From Vibrio spartinae (lineage in GTDB: Bacteria; Pseudomonadota; Gammaproteobacteria; Enterobacterales; Vibrionaceae), in assembly GCF_024347135.1 (NCBI RefSeq), contig NZ_AP024907.1, forward strand, positions 425,001-489,000: 64,000 nt of DNA. Direction: 5' to 3'. Both the position numbers and the translations under genes were made by a program. This document shows positions 49,002-57,618 of this stretch, one piece after another. How positions within the stretch are numbered: position 1 is the first letter of the stretch; the number at the start of each line of letters is the position of its first letter. Below the pieces are notes generated by a model. It had not been told where the DNA came from. It was given only the letters and a program-made list of their open reading frames with translations, and searched no databases.

Positions 49002-49745
49002 ATGATTGCACTATTACGTGTATTAGCTGTCGTGATATTTGCGCTATTCATGTTTATCTTTGGATGTGGTTACTGTTTGTTGAGCCCACGTAATCCGAAG
49101 CATGTTTATACATTTGGTCGCTTGTTTGCTCGTATGTCCTGTTTGTTCGGGATTAAACTTGAGCTACGTTTGCCGGAGAATGCCCTTCAGCAGACACAAA
49201 GTATCTATATAGCGAACCACCAGAGTAACTGGGATATGTTTACCGTTTCTGCGGCTGTGACACCTAGGGTGGTTACGGTCGGAAAGAAAAGTCTGGTATG
49301 GCTTCCTTTCTTCGGGCAGCTCTATTGGCTGACGGGCAATATCTTGATTGATCGCGCCAATAAAGCAAAAGCGAAAGGCACGATTGATCAGGTGGTCGAT
49401 AGTGTTAAAAACCATCGTGTCTCGGTGTGGATGTTTCCGGAAGGAACACGCTCTCGGGGACGCGGGTTATTGCCTTTTAAAGTCGGTGCGTTTCATGCAG
49501 CAATTGCCGCGGGAGTGCCGGTGGTGCCCATTGTGTGTAGTTCAACCAGTCATGTGAAATTTAATCGCTGGAATAACGGACATGTGATTGTTGAAATGTT
49601 GGCTCCGATTCCGACGGAAGGCATGCAAAAAGAAGATGTTCGTCGCTTAGCGAAAGAATCTCACCGAGTGATGAAAGAGAAGCTTGCATCGTTGGATCAA
49701 GAGGTCTCTGTTTTAAATCAGAGCCGGGGATCAGTGACGAACTGA
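49002..49745 (+). CDS. plsC: 1-acyl-sn-glycerol-3-phosphate acyltransferase
   Basis: PlsC acylates lysophosphatidic acid to phosphatidic acid at the inner membrane. The 247-residue protein has an N-terminal helix (LLRVLAVVIFALFMFIFGCGY), the catalytic NHQSNWD (HX4D) motif, GKKSLVWLPFFGQLYWLTGNILIDR, FPEGTRSRGRG for glycerol-phosphate binding, and AGVPVVPIV. An AGGAGAACAG ribosome site precedes the ATG. Confidence 0.95.
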   Translation: MIALLRVLAVVIFALFMFIFGCGYCLLSPRNPKHVYTFGRLFARMSCLFGIKLELRLPENALQQTQSIYIANHQSNWDMFTVSAAVTPRVVTVGKKSLVWLPFFGQLYWLTGNILIDRANKAKAKGTIDQVVDSVKNHRVSVWMFPEGTRSRGRGLLPFKVGAFHAAIAAGVPVVPIVCSSTSHVKFNRWNNGHVIVEMLAPIPTEGMQKEDVRRLAKESHRVMKEKLASLDQEVSVLNQSRGSVTN

Positions 49746-49772
49746 TACGAACCGTTTATCTTGGTTATGATG

Positions 49773-49807
49773 AAAAAGGTTGATATTGCTATCAACCTTT
49801 TTCTTTT
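49773..49807. terminator. Bidirectional terminator between plsC and ridA
   Basis: Perfect 13-bp arms AAAAAGGTTGATA / TATCAACCTTTTT with a four-base loop lie between convergent genes, with A- and T-runs on the two sides. Confidence 0.88.
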
Positions 49808-49860
49808 TAGATGCGGACGTATCCGTGTATTACATCAAACGAAATACACTTCAAATCGGT

Positions 49861-50247
49861 TTAACGTACTGCAATCGCTTCAATTTCAATCCCAACATCT
49901 TTGGGTAAACGTGCGACTTCAACGCAAGAACGAGCCGGATAGTTTGCAACGTCATGTTCATCGAAAAACTTGCCGTAGACTTCATTGACGGTTGCAAAGT
50001 CACCCAGATCTTTGACAAAAACTGTCATCTTCACAATATTGGCGACCGTTAAACCAGACGACTCAATGATCGCTTTGACGTTTTCCAGAGACTGGCGGGC
50101 TTGTGCTGCAATCTCGACCGGTACTTCGCCTGTGACCGGATTCACCGGGATTTGTCCGGATGTCATGATGAGATTACCCAAGTCAACACCTTGAACATAG
50201 GGCCCGATAGCTGCTGGCGCTGATTCCGTATGAATTACTTTTGTCAT
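49861..50247 (-). CDS. ridA: 2-iminobutanoate/2-iminopropanoate deaminase RidA
   Basis: RidA hydrolyses reactive enamine/imine intermediates made by PLP enzymes such as threonine dehydratase. The 128-residue YjgF-family trimer shows APAAIGPYVQGVDLGNLIMTSGQIPVNP, EQSLENVKAIIE-like QARQSLENVKAIIESSGL, and the ARSCVEVARLPKDVGIEIEAIA end with the substrate-binding Arg. It lies downstream of pyrI on the same strand, as ridA (yjgF) does in E. coli. Confidence 0.96.
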   Translation of the reverse strand: MTKVIHTESAPAAIGPYVQGVDLGNLIMTSGQIPVNPVTGEVPVEIAAQARQSLENVKAIIESSGLTVANIVKMTVFVKDLGDFATVNEVYGKFFDEHDVANYPARSCVEVARLPKDVGIEIEAIAVR

Positions 50248-50333
50248 TGTTTTCTATCCATTACATGTTGCTTCAGAAAGGTCAGTTTGCCTTGATTCAG
50301 AGCCGAGGTAAAGCCTCAATCGCTGGGGCAATA

Positions 50334-50798
50334 TTAAGCACGCTCTGTGACGATTTCTCTGGAGAAAACCTTTTCGCAATACTTACATTTCAACCGAATA
50401 TCATGCTTTTTCTCTACAATGCTGAAACTACTTTCTACGGGTTCATCATGGGAGATACAGTTAGTGTTCGGGCAAGCAAAGACATTATTGATGCGTTGTG
50501 GCAGTTTTAGCGCGAGTTTTTTCACTACCTTGTAGTTTTCAATTTGGTTGACGGTGGCATGAGGTGCATACAGTGCCAGTTTGTTGGCTTGAGATTCGTT
50601 AATGAACACATTTTCGATCTTCAGCAAGTCTTTAATACCTAATGCTGATGAAGGCAGGTTGAGACCGATAGTCACCTTTTGCGAGGATTGATGCATATCG
50701 AAAAGTTTCAACACCTTGATACCGATTTGTGCGGGGATATGGTCGATGACAGTTCCATTTTTAATGGCTTCTACCTGTAATTGTGAATCTTTTGGCAT
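50334..50798 (-). CDS. pyrI: Aspartate carbamoyltransferase regulatory chain
   Basis: PyrI binds CTP/UTP or ATP and allosterically controls PyrB in pyrimidine synthesis. From ATG 50798 ([20 protein letters not shown]), nine bases after GGAG, it has 154 residues; an ATG two codons earlier is too close to that site. The nucleotide-binding [17 protein letters not shown] and the zinc cysteines ([12 protein letters not shown] and [10 protein letters not shown]) are intact. It starts 15 bases after pyrB. Confidence 0.96.
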   Translation of the reverse strand: MPKDSQLQVEAIKNGTVIDHIPAQIGIKVLKLFDMHQSSQKVTIGLNLPSSALGIKDLLKIENVFINESQANKLALYAPHATVNQIENYKVVKKLALKLPQRINNVFACPNTNCISHDEPVESSFSIVEKKHDIRLKCKYCEKVFSREIVTERA

Positions 50799-50812
50799 GA
50801 TCATTGGCTCCC

Positions 50813-51742
50813 TTACAGTGTTTCATTCAGCACAAGCGCCAGCAGTGCTTCGCGTGCGTATACGCCATTTTCTGCCTGTTGGAAGAAATAAGCGTGTGGT
50901 GTTTGATCGACATCCGTGGTGATTTCATCGACGCGTGGCAGTGGATGAAGTACTTTCATATTCTCTTTTGCGTTCTGAAGTTGGGCGGCACAAAGAATAT
51001 AAGCCGAGCGAATATGCGCATATTCCGATTCATCAAAGCGCTCCTTCTGTACTCGGGTCATATAGAGAATATCCACTTGAGGAATCACACTCTCGATATC
51101 GGTATGCAGACTATACTCATGACCGCCTTCTTCCAGCTCTTCTAAGATATAGTCGGGCATCGCCAACGCATCCGGCGCAATAAAAAAGAAACGGTTGTTG
51201 CTAAATTTAGCGAGTGCCTGAGTTAAGGAATGAACGGTGCGGCCATATTTAAGGTCACCGACAAATGCAATGTTGAGTCCATCGAGACGTCCCTGAGTCT
51301 CTGTAATGGTAAAGAGATCAAGCAAGGTTTGAGTCGGATGTTGATTGGCACCATCACCAGCGTTGATGACGGGGACACCGTTAGAGAATTCAGAAGCCAG
51401 ACGCGCAGCACCTTCTTGTGGGTGGCGCATGACAAAGGCATCGGCATAGGAAGAGATGATTTGTACTGAATCTGCCAGCGTTTCGCCTTTCTTCGCCAAT
51501 GATGTATTACCACCGTTATCGAATCCAATCACGTTACCACCAATCCGTTGGATCGCGGTTTCAAAAGAGAGTCGCGTCCGCGTTGATGGTTCAAAAAAGC
51601 AACTGGCAATGACCTTATTGCGGATCAATTCTGGCTGAGGTGTTGCTTTTAGCTGACCTGCTGTATTGACAATCAACTCTAACTCATCGCGTGTGAGTTC
51701 AGAGATTGAGATGATGTGCTTTCTGTATAGCGAATTCGTCAT
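50813..51742 (-). CDS. pyrB: Aspartate carbamoyltransferase catalytic chain
   Basis: PyrB makes carbamoyl-aspartate, the committed pyrimidine step. I use ATG 51742 ([20 protein letters not shown]), seven bases after GGAAG, giving 309 residues, the normal length; the frame also runs upstream through the leader. Carbamoyl-phosphate and aspartate motifs are visible: [63 protein letters not shown] and the HPLPRVDEI loop. The gene lies behind a UTP-sensing attenuator. Confidence 0.96.
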   Translation of the reverse strand: MTNSLYRKHIISISELTRDELELIVNTAGQLKATPQPELIRNKVIASCFFEPSTRTRLSFETAIQRIGGNVIGFDNGGNTSLAKKGETLADSVQIISSYADAFVMRHPQEGAARLASEFSNGVPVINAGDGANQHPTQTLLDLFTITETQGRLDGLNIAFVGDLKYGRTVHSLTQALAKFSNNRFFFIAPDALAMPDYILEELEEGGHEYSLHTDIESVIPQVDILYMTRVQKERFDESEYAHIRSAYILCAAQLQNAKENMKVLHPLPRVDEITTDVDQTPHAYFFQQAENGVYAREALLALVLNETL

Positions 51743-51905
51743 GATCATCTTCCCTAGTATTTTCTGACAGGCATAAAAAAGCCCCCCGATCAGGGAGGCT
51801 TTCAAAAATAGTAACAAAGGAGAACCATAGGATGAGGCAAGTGTCTTTACTTACCCTAATGCTGCGTTGACAAGCGTATGTTGCGGCATGATCCCGAACG
51901 CCCAT
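51699..51905 (-). CDS. pyrL: pyrBI operon leader peptide (PyrL)
   Basis: A 68-codon frame starts at ATG 51905 behind GAGGGAA, just downstream of a strong promoter. The central part [17 protein letters not shown], encoded across the terminator hairpin, closely resembles the end of E. coli PyrL (PLNRGAFFCLG). As in E. coli, a ribosome tracking a UTP-limited, pausing polymerase would melt the attenuator. The U-rich stretch coding FSFVTIF precedes the hairpin, as expected for pausing. Unusually, the frame does not stop before pyrB but reads 44 bases into it in another frame. Confidence 0.75.
   Translation of the reverse strand: MGVRDHAATYACQRSIRVSKDTCLILWFSFVTIFESLPDRGAFLCLSENTREDDHDEFAIQKAHHLNL
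51775..51802 (-). terminator. pyrBI attenuator
   Basis: On the minus strand GCCTCCC and GGGGGGC form a hairpin around TGATC, followed by seven T. It lies between the promoter and pyrB, inside the leader-peptide frame, which marks it as an attenuator rather than an end-of-gene terminator. Confidence 0.9.
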
Positions 51906-51934
51906 GATGTTCCCTCTGAGACAAATTGCTCGGC

Positions 51935-51962
51935 ATTATACGCTTAACTTAATTGAGTGCAA
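51935..51962 (-). promoter_or_regulatory. Sigma-70 promoter of pyrL-pyrBI
   Basis: On the minus strand TTGCAC (51957-51962) and TATAAT (51935-51940) are separated by 16 bases, a near-consensus promoter placed about 25 bases before the leader-peptide start. Confidence 0.85.
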
Positions 51963-52016
51963 GCGATTACATCGGGTCTGCACAGAATTAATCTCAGCCT
52001 CTGCGATGCAAGAATG

Positions 52017-53021
52017 TTAAGCACCGAGCGTTGCGACCATCACCGCTTTGATGGTGTGCATTCGATTCTCTGCTTCATCAAATACAATCGAATAACCCGA
52101 TTCAAAGACTTCTTCCGTGACTTCCAGACCTTGCATGCCATATTTCTCAGCGATTTCTTTACCGACCACCGTCTCATCATTGTGAAATGCGGGGAGACAA
52201 TGCATAAATTTAACATGTGGATTCCCCGTAAGCTGAATGGTTTGCATATTGATTTGGTAAGGCGTCATCAGTGCGACGCGCTCGTCCCAAGCCTCGGACG
52301 CTTCGCCCATCGATACCCAGACATCGGTATAGAGAAAATCACACCCTTTCACACCCGCGGCAACATCTTCGGTCAACGTAATGGTCGCTCCGGTGGTCTT
52401 GGCGATTTCCTGGCAGGTTTTGACGAGCGACTCTTCCGGCCAGAATGATTTAGGGGCGACGAGACGAATGTCCATACCCATTTTAGCGGCACCAACCATC
52501 AGCGAATTACCCATGTTATTGCGGGCATCTCCCAGATAGGCAAAGGAGATTTCATAGAGGTGTTTGCCACGGCTATGCTCTTGCATGGTGAGGAAGTCAG
52601 CCAGGATTTGAGTGGGGTGAAATTCATCAGTCAACCCGTTCCAGACGGGAACACCCGCGTAAGCGCCTAGTTCTTCTACGATGGCCTGACCATAACCGCG
52701 ATATTGAATCCCATCATACATCCGGCCAAGGACCCGGGCGGTATCTTTCATCGATTCTTTATGACCAATCTGAGAACCGGACGGGCCAATATAAGAGATT
52801 TGTGCCCCCTGATCATATGCAGCGACTTCAAACGAGCAACGGGTTCTGGTGGATGATTTTTCAAAAATCAGCGCAATATTTTTACCCAGCAGTTTTTTCT
52901 GCTCGGTACCGGTATACTTTGCTTTTTTCAAATCTGCTGCCAGATCCAGCAAAAATTGGATCTCGGTTGGCGTAAAATCGAGAAGTCTGAGAAAATTGCG
53001 GTTACGTAAATTAAAAGCCAT
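52017..53021 (-). CDS. argF: Ornithine carbamoyltransferase
   Basis: The enzyme makes citrulline from ornithine and carbamoyl phosphate in arginine synthesis. The 334-residue protein shows the carbamoyl-phosphate motif [21 protein letters not shown], then [58 protein letters not shown] and the [14 protein letters not shown] loop, with the ornithine-binding DVWVSMGE. The catabolic (ArcB) and anabolic forms are hard to tell apart. No arc genes are adjacent, and an upstream ARG-box-like region favours the anabolic role. Confidence 0.94.
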   Translation of the reverse strand: MAFNLRNRNFLRLLDFTPTEIQFLLDLAADLKKAKYTGTEQKKLLGKNIALIFEKSSTRTRCSFEVAAYDQGAQISYIGPSGSQIGHKESMKDTARVLGRMYDGIQYRGYGQAIVEELGAYAGVPVWNGLTDEFHPTQILADFLTMQEHSRGKHLYEISFAYLGDARNNMGNSLMVGAAKMGMDIRLVAPKSFWPEESLVKTCQEIAKTTGATITLTEDVAAGVKGCDFLYTDVWVSMGEASEAWDERVALMTPYQINMQTIQLTGNPHVKFMHCLPAFHNDETVVGKEIAEKYGMQGLEVTEEVFESGYSIVFDEAENRMHTIKAVMVATLGA

Positions 53022-53077
53022 ACTTCAGTCCTGCAAAAGGTCACCACGAATATGGCTAGTAAACCATAGAACACCCC

Positions 53078-53120
53078 AGTATGTGAATAATTAGTTTGAA
53101 TAAATGGCGAATTATTCATG
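53078..53120 (-). promoter_or_regulatory. Possible ArgR-binding (ARG-box) region upstream of argF
   Basis: The minus strand carries CATGAATAATTCGCC, TTTATTCAAAC and CTAATTATTCACAT, which repeat the TGAAT and ATTCA halves of the ARG-box consensus in close succession. None is a perfect full box. The position just upstream of argF supports arginine repression. Confidence 0.4.
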
Positions 53121-53270
53121 TTAAACCGTGATTTTTGTTTTTTATTGCATATTTTCTTCTGTGAACCCAAGCGCAGTTATCGAGGGGGTTGCCGTTCGAC
53201 GGTGACGACTTTTGGTAACTCATTTTCAGTGTTACACATAGATACCGGGTTCGGTAATGAGATATAAAAG

Positions 53271-53297
53271 ATGTCGAAAGTAGTATATCTTCGACAT
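53271..53297 (-). terminator. Likely terminator of the six-gene AT-rich operon
   Basis: ATGTCGAA (53271-53278) and TTCGACAT (53290-53297) are exact inverted repeats, followed on the minus strand by CTTTTATATC. It lies 49 bases after the last gene of the operon. Confidence 0.55.
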
Positions 53298-53345
53298 ATT
53301 CTGTTGATCTCTACCCGATTTATCGCGATGACATTGATCTATTCT

Positions 53346-54533
53346 TTAATAAGACTCTACAATTTCAACTGGTTTTTCCGAACGTTTATATGACAAATTC
53401 GTTGTGAAAACTGCGATTAAACAACAAATGACACCAATGAAAAATGCATACTGATATGAGTAATAATGGATGACTAGGCTACCAATTAAACCTGCGATCA
53501 ATATACCAATATCAAAACAGGCTTCGTAAGTGCTTATCGCTATACCAATGTTTTCCTTTGGTAGACTATTAATTGCGACAACTGCTAGCAGTGGATAAAC
53601 CATAGACAGACCGAAACCACAGAGAAAAGATCCAGCAATAGAAATGTATGGACTGTATTGTAGGCTCAAGAGCACTAATCCTAGCGATTCAACCGCTAAA
53701 AAAGTAATACAAGATACTTTCCCTGCTTTATCTGCCATCCAGCCAAATATTAGTCGAGATATAACATATCCAATACCAAAACAAGATAATGCTAAAGCAC
53801 CAAATTTACTCCATCCTAAATCAATGAAATTAACCAATAGATAAGAGGTTATAAGAGAATATCCCACATTAGCTAATACAAAACTACTACCAGAAGGCCA
53901 TATTTTTTTTACAGCAATAGAGAGAGATATAACATTCTTATTTTCTTTTGTTTCAATCGCAGGAATAGTTAAACAGACTAGCAAAGAGAGTAGAGGTAAT
54001 ACCAAAATTGTTGCTGCTGAGTATTCAAGACCGATCGTTTCATAACTCCATGCGCCATAATAGTTTCCCAAAGCGAGACCGAGAAACATTGCTATACCTA
54101 CCCATGACATGATTTTTCCCGCATGTTCATGACCAATTAAGCCTATAGGCCATGTACCACCGCAAGTAAAAACAAAACTCAGGCCTATACCCATTAATAT
54201 CCTTGATATAATTATAATTGAGTAACTTAAAATAATATCTTCAGAAAGGTTATATATGGTAATAAAACATAGCAATCCAGAGGCCGTAAGTAATGAGAGA
54301 CCTAAAAGCATACCATACTTAGGTCCTTTTTTATCAGATATTTTTCCTGATATAAATCTTGATAATAGAGTTGATAATGACTCCGTTATAACCGCTAAAC
54401 CGATGAAAATTGCCGAAAGCTCTAATGACTCTTTTATAAAAAGAGGAAGTATGGCAAGTGATATACCTAAAGAAACAATAGAGAAAAATATCAAAGAAGA
54501 TACTTTTATAGCATTTAAATAATTATTACTCAT
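53346..54533 (-). CDS. MFS transporter, last gene of the putative nucleoside-metabolite operon
   Basis: This 395-residue protein has about twelve membrane helices. The major facilitator motif A is present between helices 2 and 3 (SRFISGKISDKKGPKYGM) and again between 8 and 9 (SRLIFGWMADKAGKVS). RILMGIGLSFVFTCGG resembles the proton-coupled motif C/B region of small-molecule efflux pumps (YhhS/YfcJ-like). No substrate can be read from the sequence. Its gene overlaps the formyltransferase gene by one base, so it belongs to the same transcript. It is best explained as an exporter or self-resistance pump for the operon's product. Codon use is AT-rich, unlike the neighbouring core genes. Confidence 0.8.
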   Translation of the reverse strand: MSNNYLNAIKVSSLIFFSIVSLGISLAILPLFIKESLELSAIFIGLAVITESLSTLLSRFISGKISDKKGPKYGMLLGLSLLTASGLLCFITIYNLSEDIILSYSIIIISRILMGIGLSFVFTCGGTWPIGLIGHEHAGKIMSWVGIAMFLGLALGNYYGAWSYETIGLEYSAATILVLPLLSLLVCLTIPAIETKENKNVISLSIAVKKIWPSGSSFVLANVGYSLITSYLLVNFIDLGWSKFGALALSCFGIGYVISRLIFGWMADKAGKVSCITFLAVESLGLVLLSLQYSPYISIAGSFLCGFGLSMVYPLLAVVAINSLPKENIGIAISTYEACFDIGILIAGLIGSLVIHYYSYQYAFFIGVICCLIAVFTTNLSYKRSEKPVEIVESY

Positions 54534-55171
54534 TACTTTCCTATGTATAACAGTGATTCATTAATTTCAGAATGATAAACAATATTCGTTCCATCAAAAG
54601 AAATTTTACCTGATGTGATCAACCGGATTGCTTGAGGAATGAGATACTTTTCTGTATTTGTAATTTTTTTTCTCAGTTCTGACTCCTGAGTTCCCATTTT
54701 AACCTCAATAATACTTTGAGCAATGATTGGTCCTTGGTCAACTTCATTATTGATGAAATGAACAGTTGCTCCGCTGCATCTGACCCCATAATCGATAGCA
54801 GATTGTTGTGCTTTATCTCCCGGAAATGATGGTAATATAGATGGATGGGTGTTAATTGTGATGCATCCAAACTTTTTCACAAAATTCTGAGAGAAAATAC
54901 GTCTGTACCCCCCTAAGACAATGAGATGAATATCGTTATCCATCAAAAGCTCTTCAATGGCACTCTCATGTTCTAATCGATTTTGATAGTTAGCATGATC
55001 GATTATATGAAATTCAGTACCTTTCGGGATATGAAGCTTATCAAGGTCAACATCTCTGTTGTTTGATATAACTAACTTCAAATGACAGTTATTAATTAGA
55101 TCTGAACATAATTCAGAGACAGATTCTAACAAACTTCCACTTCCCGAAAATAAAAAAGCAATGTTATTCAT
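54533..55171 (-). CDS. PurN-like formyltransferase of the AT-rich operon
   Basis: This 212-residue protein has the fold and length of glycinamide ribonucleotide formyltransferase. It begins IAFLFSGSGSLLESV. The catalytic Asn107 and His109 are in INTHPSILPSFPGDKAQ and the catalytic Asp145 is in VHFINNEVDQGPIIAQ, almost the same numbering as E. coli PurN. It should therefore use 10-formyl-tetrahydrofolate to formylate an amine. The GAR-binding region is diverged, so the acceptor is probably not GAR. It lies two bases after the amidohydrolase gene. Role in the pathway is inferred. Confidence 0.82.
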   Translation of the reverse strand: MNNIAFLFSGSGSLLESVSELCSDLINNCHLKLVISNNRDVDLDKLHIPKGTEFHIIDHANYQNRLEHESAIEELLMDNDIHLIVLGGYRRIFSQNFVKKFGCITINTHPSILPSFPGDKAQQSAIDYGVRCSGATVHFINNEVDQGPIIAQSIIEVKMGTQESELRKKITNTEKYLIPQAIRLITSGKISFDGTNIVYHSEINESLLYIGK

Positions 55172-55173
55172 TG

Positions 55174-56433
55174 TTACATCCTTTCTATAAAATTAAAGTT
55201 TTCGACTAATTGCTGGCCATTAATAAAAACATGCTTAGGGTGTTTGTTAAACATATTTACTATGAATTTATTTATATCAGGTGTTTTGTTGTTTATTTTA
55301 TATGGTTCTTCATCATTATAAATAATAATATCTGCTGAAAATCCTTCTTTGATTAAACCACAGTTTTTGAAACCTAAACAATGAGCACCATTGATGGTAA
55401 CCATATCAATTAGCTTTTCTGGATTAATTTTATTATGTAATTCATCTGTACCATGATGGTATAAAGCAAATATGGTATCTTGCACGATTGAATTTGAGGG
55501 ATTGACCATTGCTGCATCTGTCCCTAAGGAGATACTATTTTTTAGCTTGGATACTGGGAGAGTTCCAGCACCAACAAAACTATTGCTAATTGGACAATGG
55601 ATAACTTTCGTTTCTGGTTTTTGGTTGATGATGTTTATATCATCTTCATTCAAATAACAATTATGTATAAGATTGATATGACTGTCTAATAAACCAAGTG
55701 AATTTAATCGTTTAATTCCTGACTTTCCAAAATGTTCAATACATTGGTTGTACTGATGCTGTCCTTCATTTATATGCAATGAAATAAAAGAATTGTATTC
55801 TTTAGCTAGATTATTTAGAGCAATAAGAAGCTCATCCGAACATGAAATTTCTGATGCTGTTGCCGGAGATACAGTGATAGTATCACGACTATACCTTGAA
55901 TAAGTATCATGAAATTGGTTTAAAATGCTTTCTTTATTTTGAATAACTGGTACGGACTCTTTGCCAACCCATGTGTCATTAACAGCATATTGTATGTTTG
56001 CCCTTACTCCTAAACTTAGAGCAGCTTCGGCATCAATATTTGCTCTGCTTGTAAATATGCCTATACCTGTAACACCACTTAAAATTTGCTTCTTCAATGA
56101 TGATATACTTGAATTAAATTGTAATTCTTCTGTTTCAGAAGAATTGTTTTTATGAACTGCGTCTAAAACATTACTTATTGAGTCATATACAGAGTACCCA
56201 CAATACATATCTTTACTGGGATGTATATGAGAGTTTGTGTATCCTGGCTGTGCGTAACAATCAGAAGCATCCAAAACAGCATAGCCTTCTTGGATTATTT
56301 CAGACACATGATCTATTTTTGAGATCTTTCCAGATGATATATATATATTTCCACGAACGAATTCTTTATTTTCGTTAAAGTAATTAACATTTTTTAAGCA
56401 AGTTTTTCTACTTCCTGAACTATATTTTTCCAT
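55174..56433 (-). CDS. Metal-dependent amidohydrolase (deaminase-like) of the AT-rich operon
   Basis: This 419-residue amidohydrolase belongs to the cytosine/guanine/atrazine deaminase type. A small beta-domain surrounds the TIM barrel. The metal ligands are visible: His69 and His71 in YTNSHIHPSKD, His220 in SLHINEGQHQY, His257 in NLIHNCYL, and Asp306 in SLGTDAAMVNPSNS. The C-terminus has the usual KEGFSADIIIYNDEEP. It should hydrolyse an amine or amide on a ring, for example deaminating a modified pyrimidine, but the substrate is not shown. Its start overlaps the phosphatase gene by 40 bases; an internal ATG further downstream is not needed by the family. Confidence 0.82.
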   Translation of the reverse strand: MEKYSSGSRKTCLKNVNYFNENKEFVRGNIYISSGKISKIDHVSEIIQEGYAVLDASDCYAQPGYTNSHIHPSKDMYCGYSVYDSISNVLDAVHKNNSSETEELQFNSSISSLKKQILSGVTGIGIFTSRANIDAEAALSLGVRANIQYAVNDTWVGKESVPVIQNKESILNQFHDTYSRYSRDTITVSPATASEISCSDELLIALNNLAKEYNSFISLHINEGQHQYNQCIEHFGKSGIKRLNSLGLLDSHINLIHNCYLNEDDINIINQKPETKVIHCPISNSFVGAGTLPVSKLKNSISLGTDAAMVNPSNSIVQDTIFALYHHGTDELHNKINPEKLIDMVTINGAHCLGFKNCGLIKEGFSADIIIYNDEEPYKINNKTPDINKFIVNMFNKHPKHVFINGQQLVENFNFIERM

Positions 56434-57062
56434 TTTAATTTACCATCTGAAAAGAACTTATTTCTATCAATATATATCGTTTTCATACCCAAGTTTTGAG
56501 GTGTTAAAATGTCATTTTTTAATGAATCTCCTATCATGATGACTTCGTTTGCTTTTAGGCTTTCATTCCTTAATATTTTTTCAAATAAATAACGGTTGGG
56601 TTTATTAAAAGGATACTCTGTTCCATAATAGAAAGAATCGAAAAAATGATGCATATTGTTTTTTTTCATCTTTGCAACTTGAATTTCTTCTTTCCCATTT
56701 GTGCATAAAGAAAGAGAGTAACTTTCTCTAAGTGTTTCTAATAAATGATCAGATCCAGAGTATGTATGTGAGTTGTTTAAATAGCAGTCTATATAGAGTT
56801 TGTGAGTTTCATTGAATGGGAGATGAATTAATTGACTTACGTATTCACTTCGAAGGTTCAAAACTGAATCTATATTTAATTTTCCTTGCTCAAAATGAGA
56901 CCAAAGATCACTTGATCTTACTTTTGTTTTTGTTACAAATTCTTCAAATGATAGGTCTGAGTTATTATTTGATTGAAATATATCAATTAATGTTCTTTTT
57001 TCAGCAAATGAATGATTAATTAAGGTATCATCTAGGTCAAAAATTAATTTTTTAATAGTCAT
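56394..57062 (-). CDS. HAD-family phosphatase, YjjG-like 5'-nucleotidase
   Basis: This 222-residue haloacid dehalogenase-like enzyme has the nucleophile Asp9 and Asp11 in LIFDLDDTLINH, motif II Thr in LSLCTNGKEE, the Lys of motif III in NKPNRYLFEKIL and motif IV in IMIGDSLKNDI. An LW-x-x-F-x-x-G-containing alpha-helical cap is like YjjG, a pyrimidine 5'-nucleotidase that acts on non-canonical nucleotides. In the operon it would dephosphorylate a modified nucleoside monophosphate. It overlaps the DUF84 gene by 11 bases. The substrate is inferred from family and context. Confidence 0.82.
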   Translation of the reverse strand: MTIKKLIFDLDDTLINHSFAEKRTLIDIFQSNNNSDLSFEEFVTKTKVRSSDLWSHFEQGKLNIDSVLNLRSEYVSQLIHLPFNETHKLYIDCYLNNSHTYSGSDHLLETLRESYSLSLCTNGKEEIQVAKMKKNNMHHFFDSFYYGTEYPFNKPNRYLFEKILRNESLKANEVIMIGDSLKNDILTPQNLGMKTIYIDRNKFFSDGKLKWKNIVQEVEKLA

Positions 57063-57618
57063 GATTTTTTTCGTTGATTAGATATCCCAGAGATGTGAGT
57101 AAAGCTGTATTAAACTCGTCAACACGAGTAAATGCTTCATTTGTGATAACACCATTTGTTCCTATGGTATTGATTTTATCTTGTGGAATTTCAGAATACA
57201 TTTCTTTTATTACATCAGAAAGCTCTTGATCTTTGTTTATTCTTTTTACTATAGTTTCAGGAATTTTTACTTTCGCACTACAGCCATAAGCATTTCTGCT
57301 TTTTTTAAGATCTTCAATCTTTACCCATCCATATACAAAATGTCCGAAGCTATAATGATTAATTAAACCTTCCATCGATACTAGATAATCATAATCTTTC
57401 TCAATGTCATTTAAAGATGTTTTGCAATTTTTTATTCTATTTTCAATACCTAATATTGCTTCTTCATCATTAATTGGAGTTTTGGATATATCTGACTTCA
57501 CTTCTACGGAGTGAAAGATTATTTCTTTATCCTTGAATATTGAAGAGAAAACTTGTTTTACCGATTCATTTTTAGCAATATTTTTGGATAGAACTAAAAC
57601 ATTTATATTATTCTGCAT
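57052..57618 (-). CDS. DUF84/YjjX-like NTP pyrophosphatase of the AT-rich operon
   Basis: This 188-residue protein is related to YjjX (inosine/xanthosine triphosphatase) of the DUF84 family. It shows a VLVLSKNIAKNESVKQVF start, then HSVEVKSDISKTPINDEEAILGIENRIKNC, YLVSMEGLINHY (the acidic metal site) and GWVKIEDLK, and ends with NTIGTNGVITNEAFTRVDEF. It should cleave a non-canonical NTP to NMP + PPi (house-cleaning). In this operon the natural substrate may be the triphosphate of the modified pyrimidine. The gene overlaps both neighbours by 11 bases. Confidence 0.82.
   Translation of the reverse strand: MQNNINVLVLSKNIAKNESVKQVFSSIFKDKEIIFHSVEVKSDISKTPINDEEAILGIENRIKNCKTSLNDIEKDYDYLVSMEGLINHYSFGHFVYGWVKIEDLKKSRNAYGCSAKVKIPETIVKRINKDQELSDVIKEMYSEIPQDKINTIGTNGVITNEAFTRVDEFNTALLTSLGYLINEKNHDY

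Larger units (their letters stand above)
53022..53345. other. 324-base gap between argF and the AT-rich operon
   Basis: This gap holds the argF promoter region on the right side of argF, an ARG-box-like AT-rich area (53078-53120) and, near 53271-53297, a hairpin at the end of the island operon. No gene is seen. The left border of the AT-rich acquired segment falls inside it. Confidence 0.45.
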
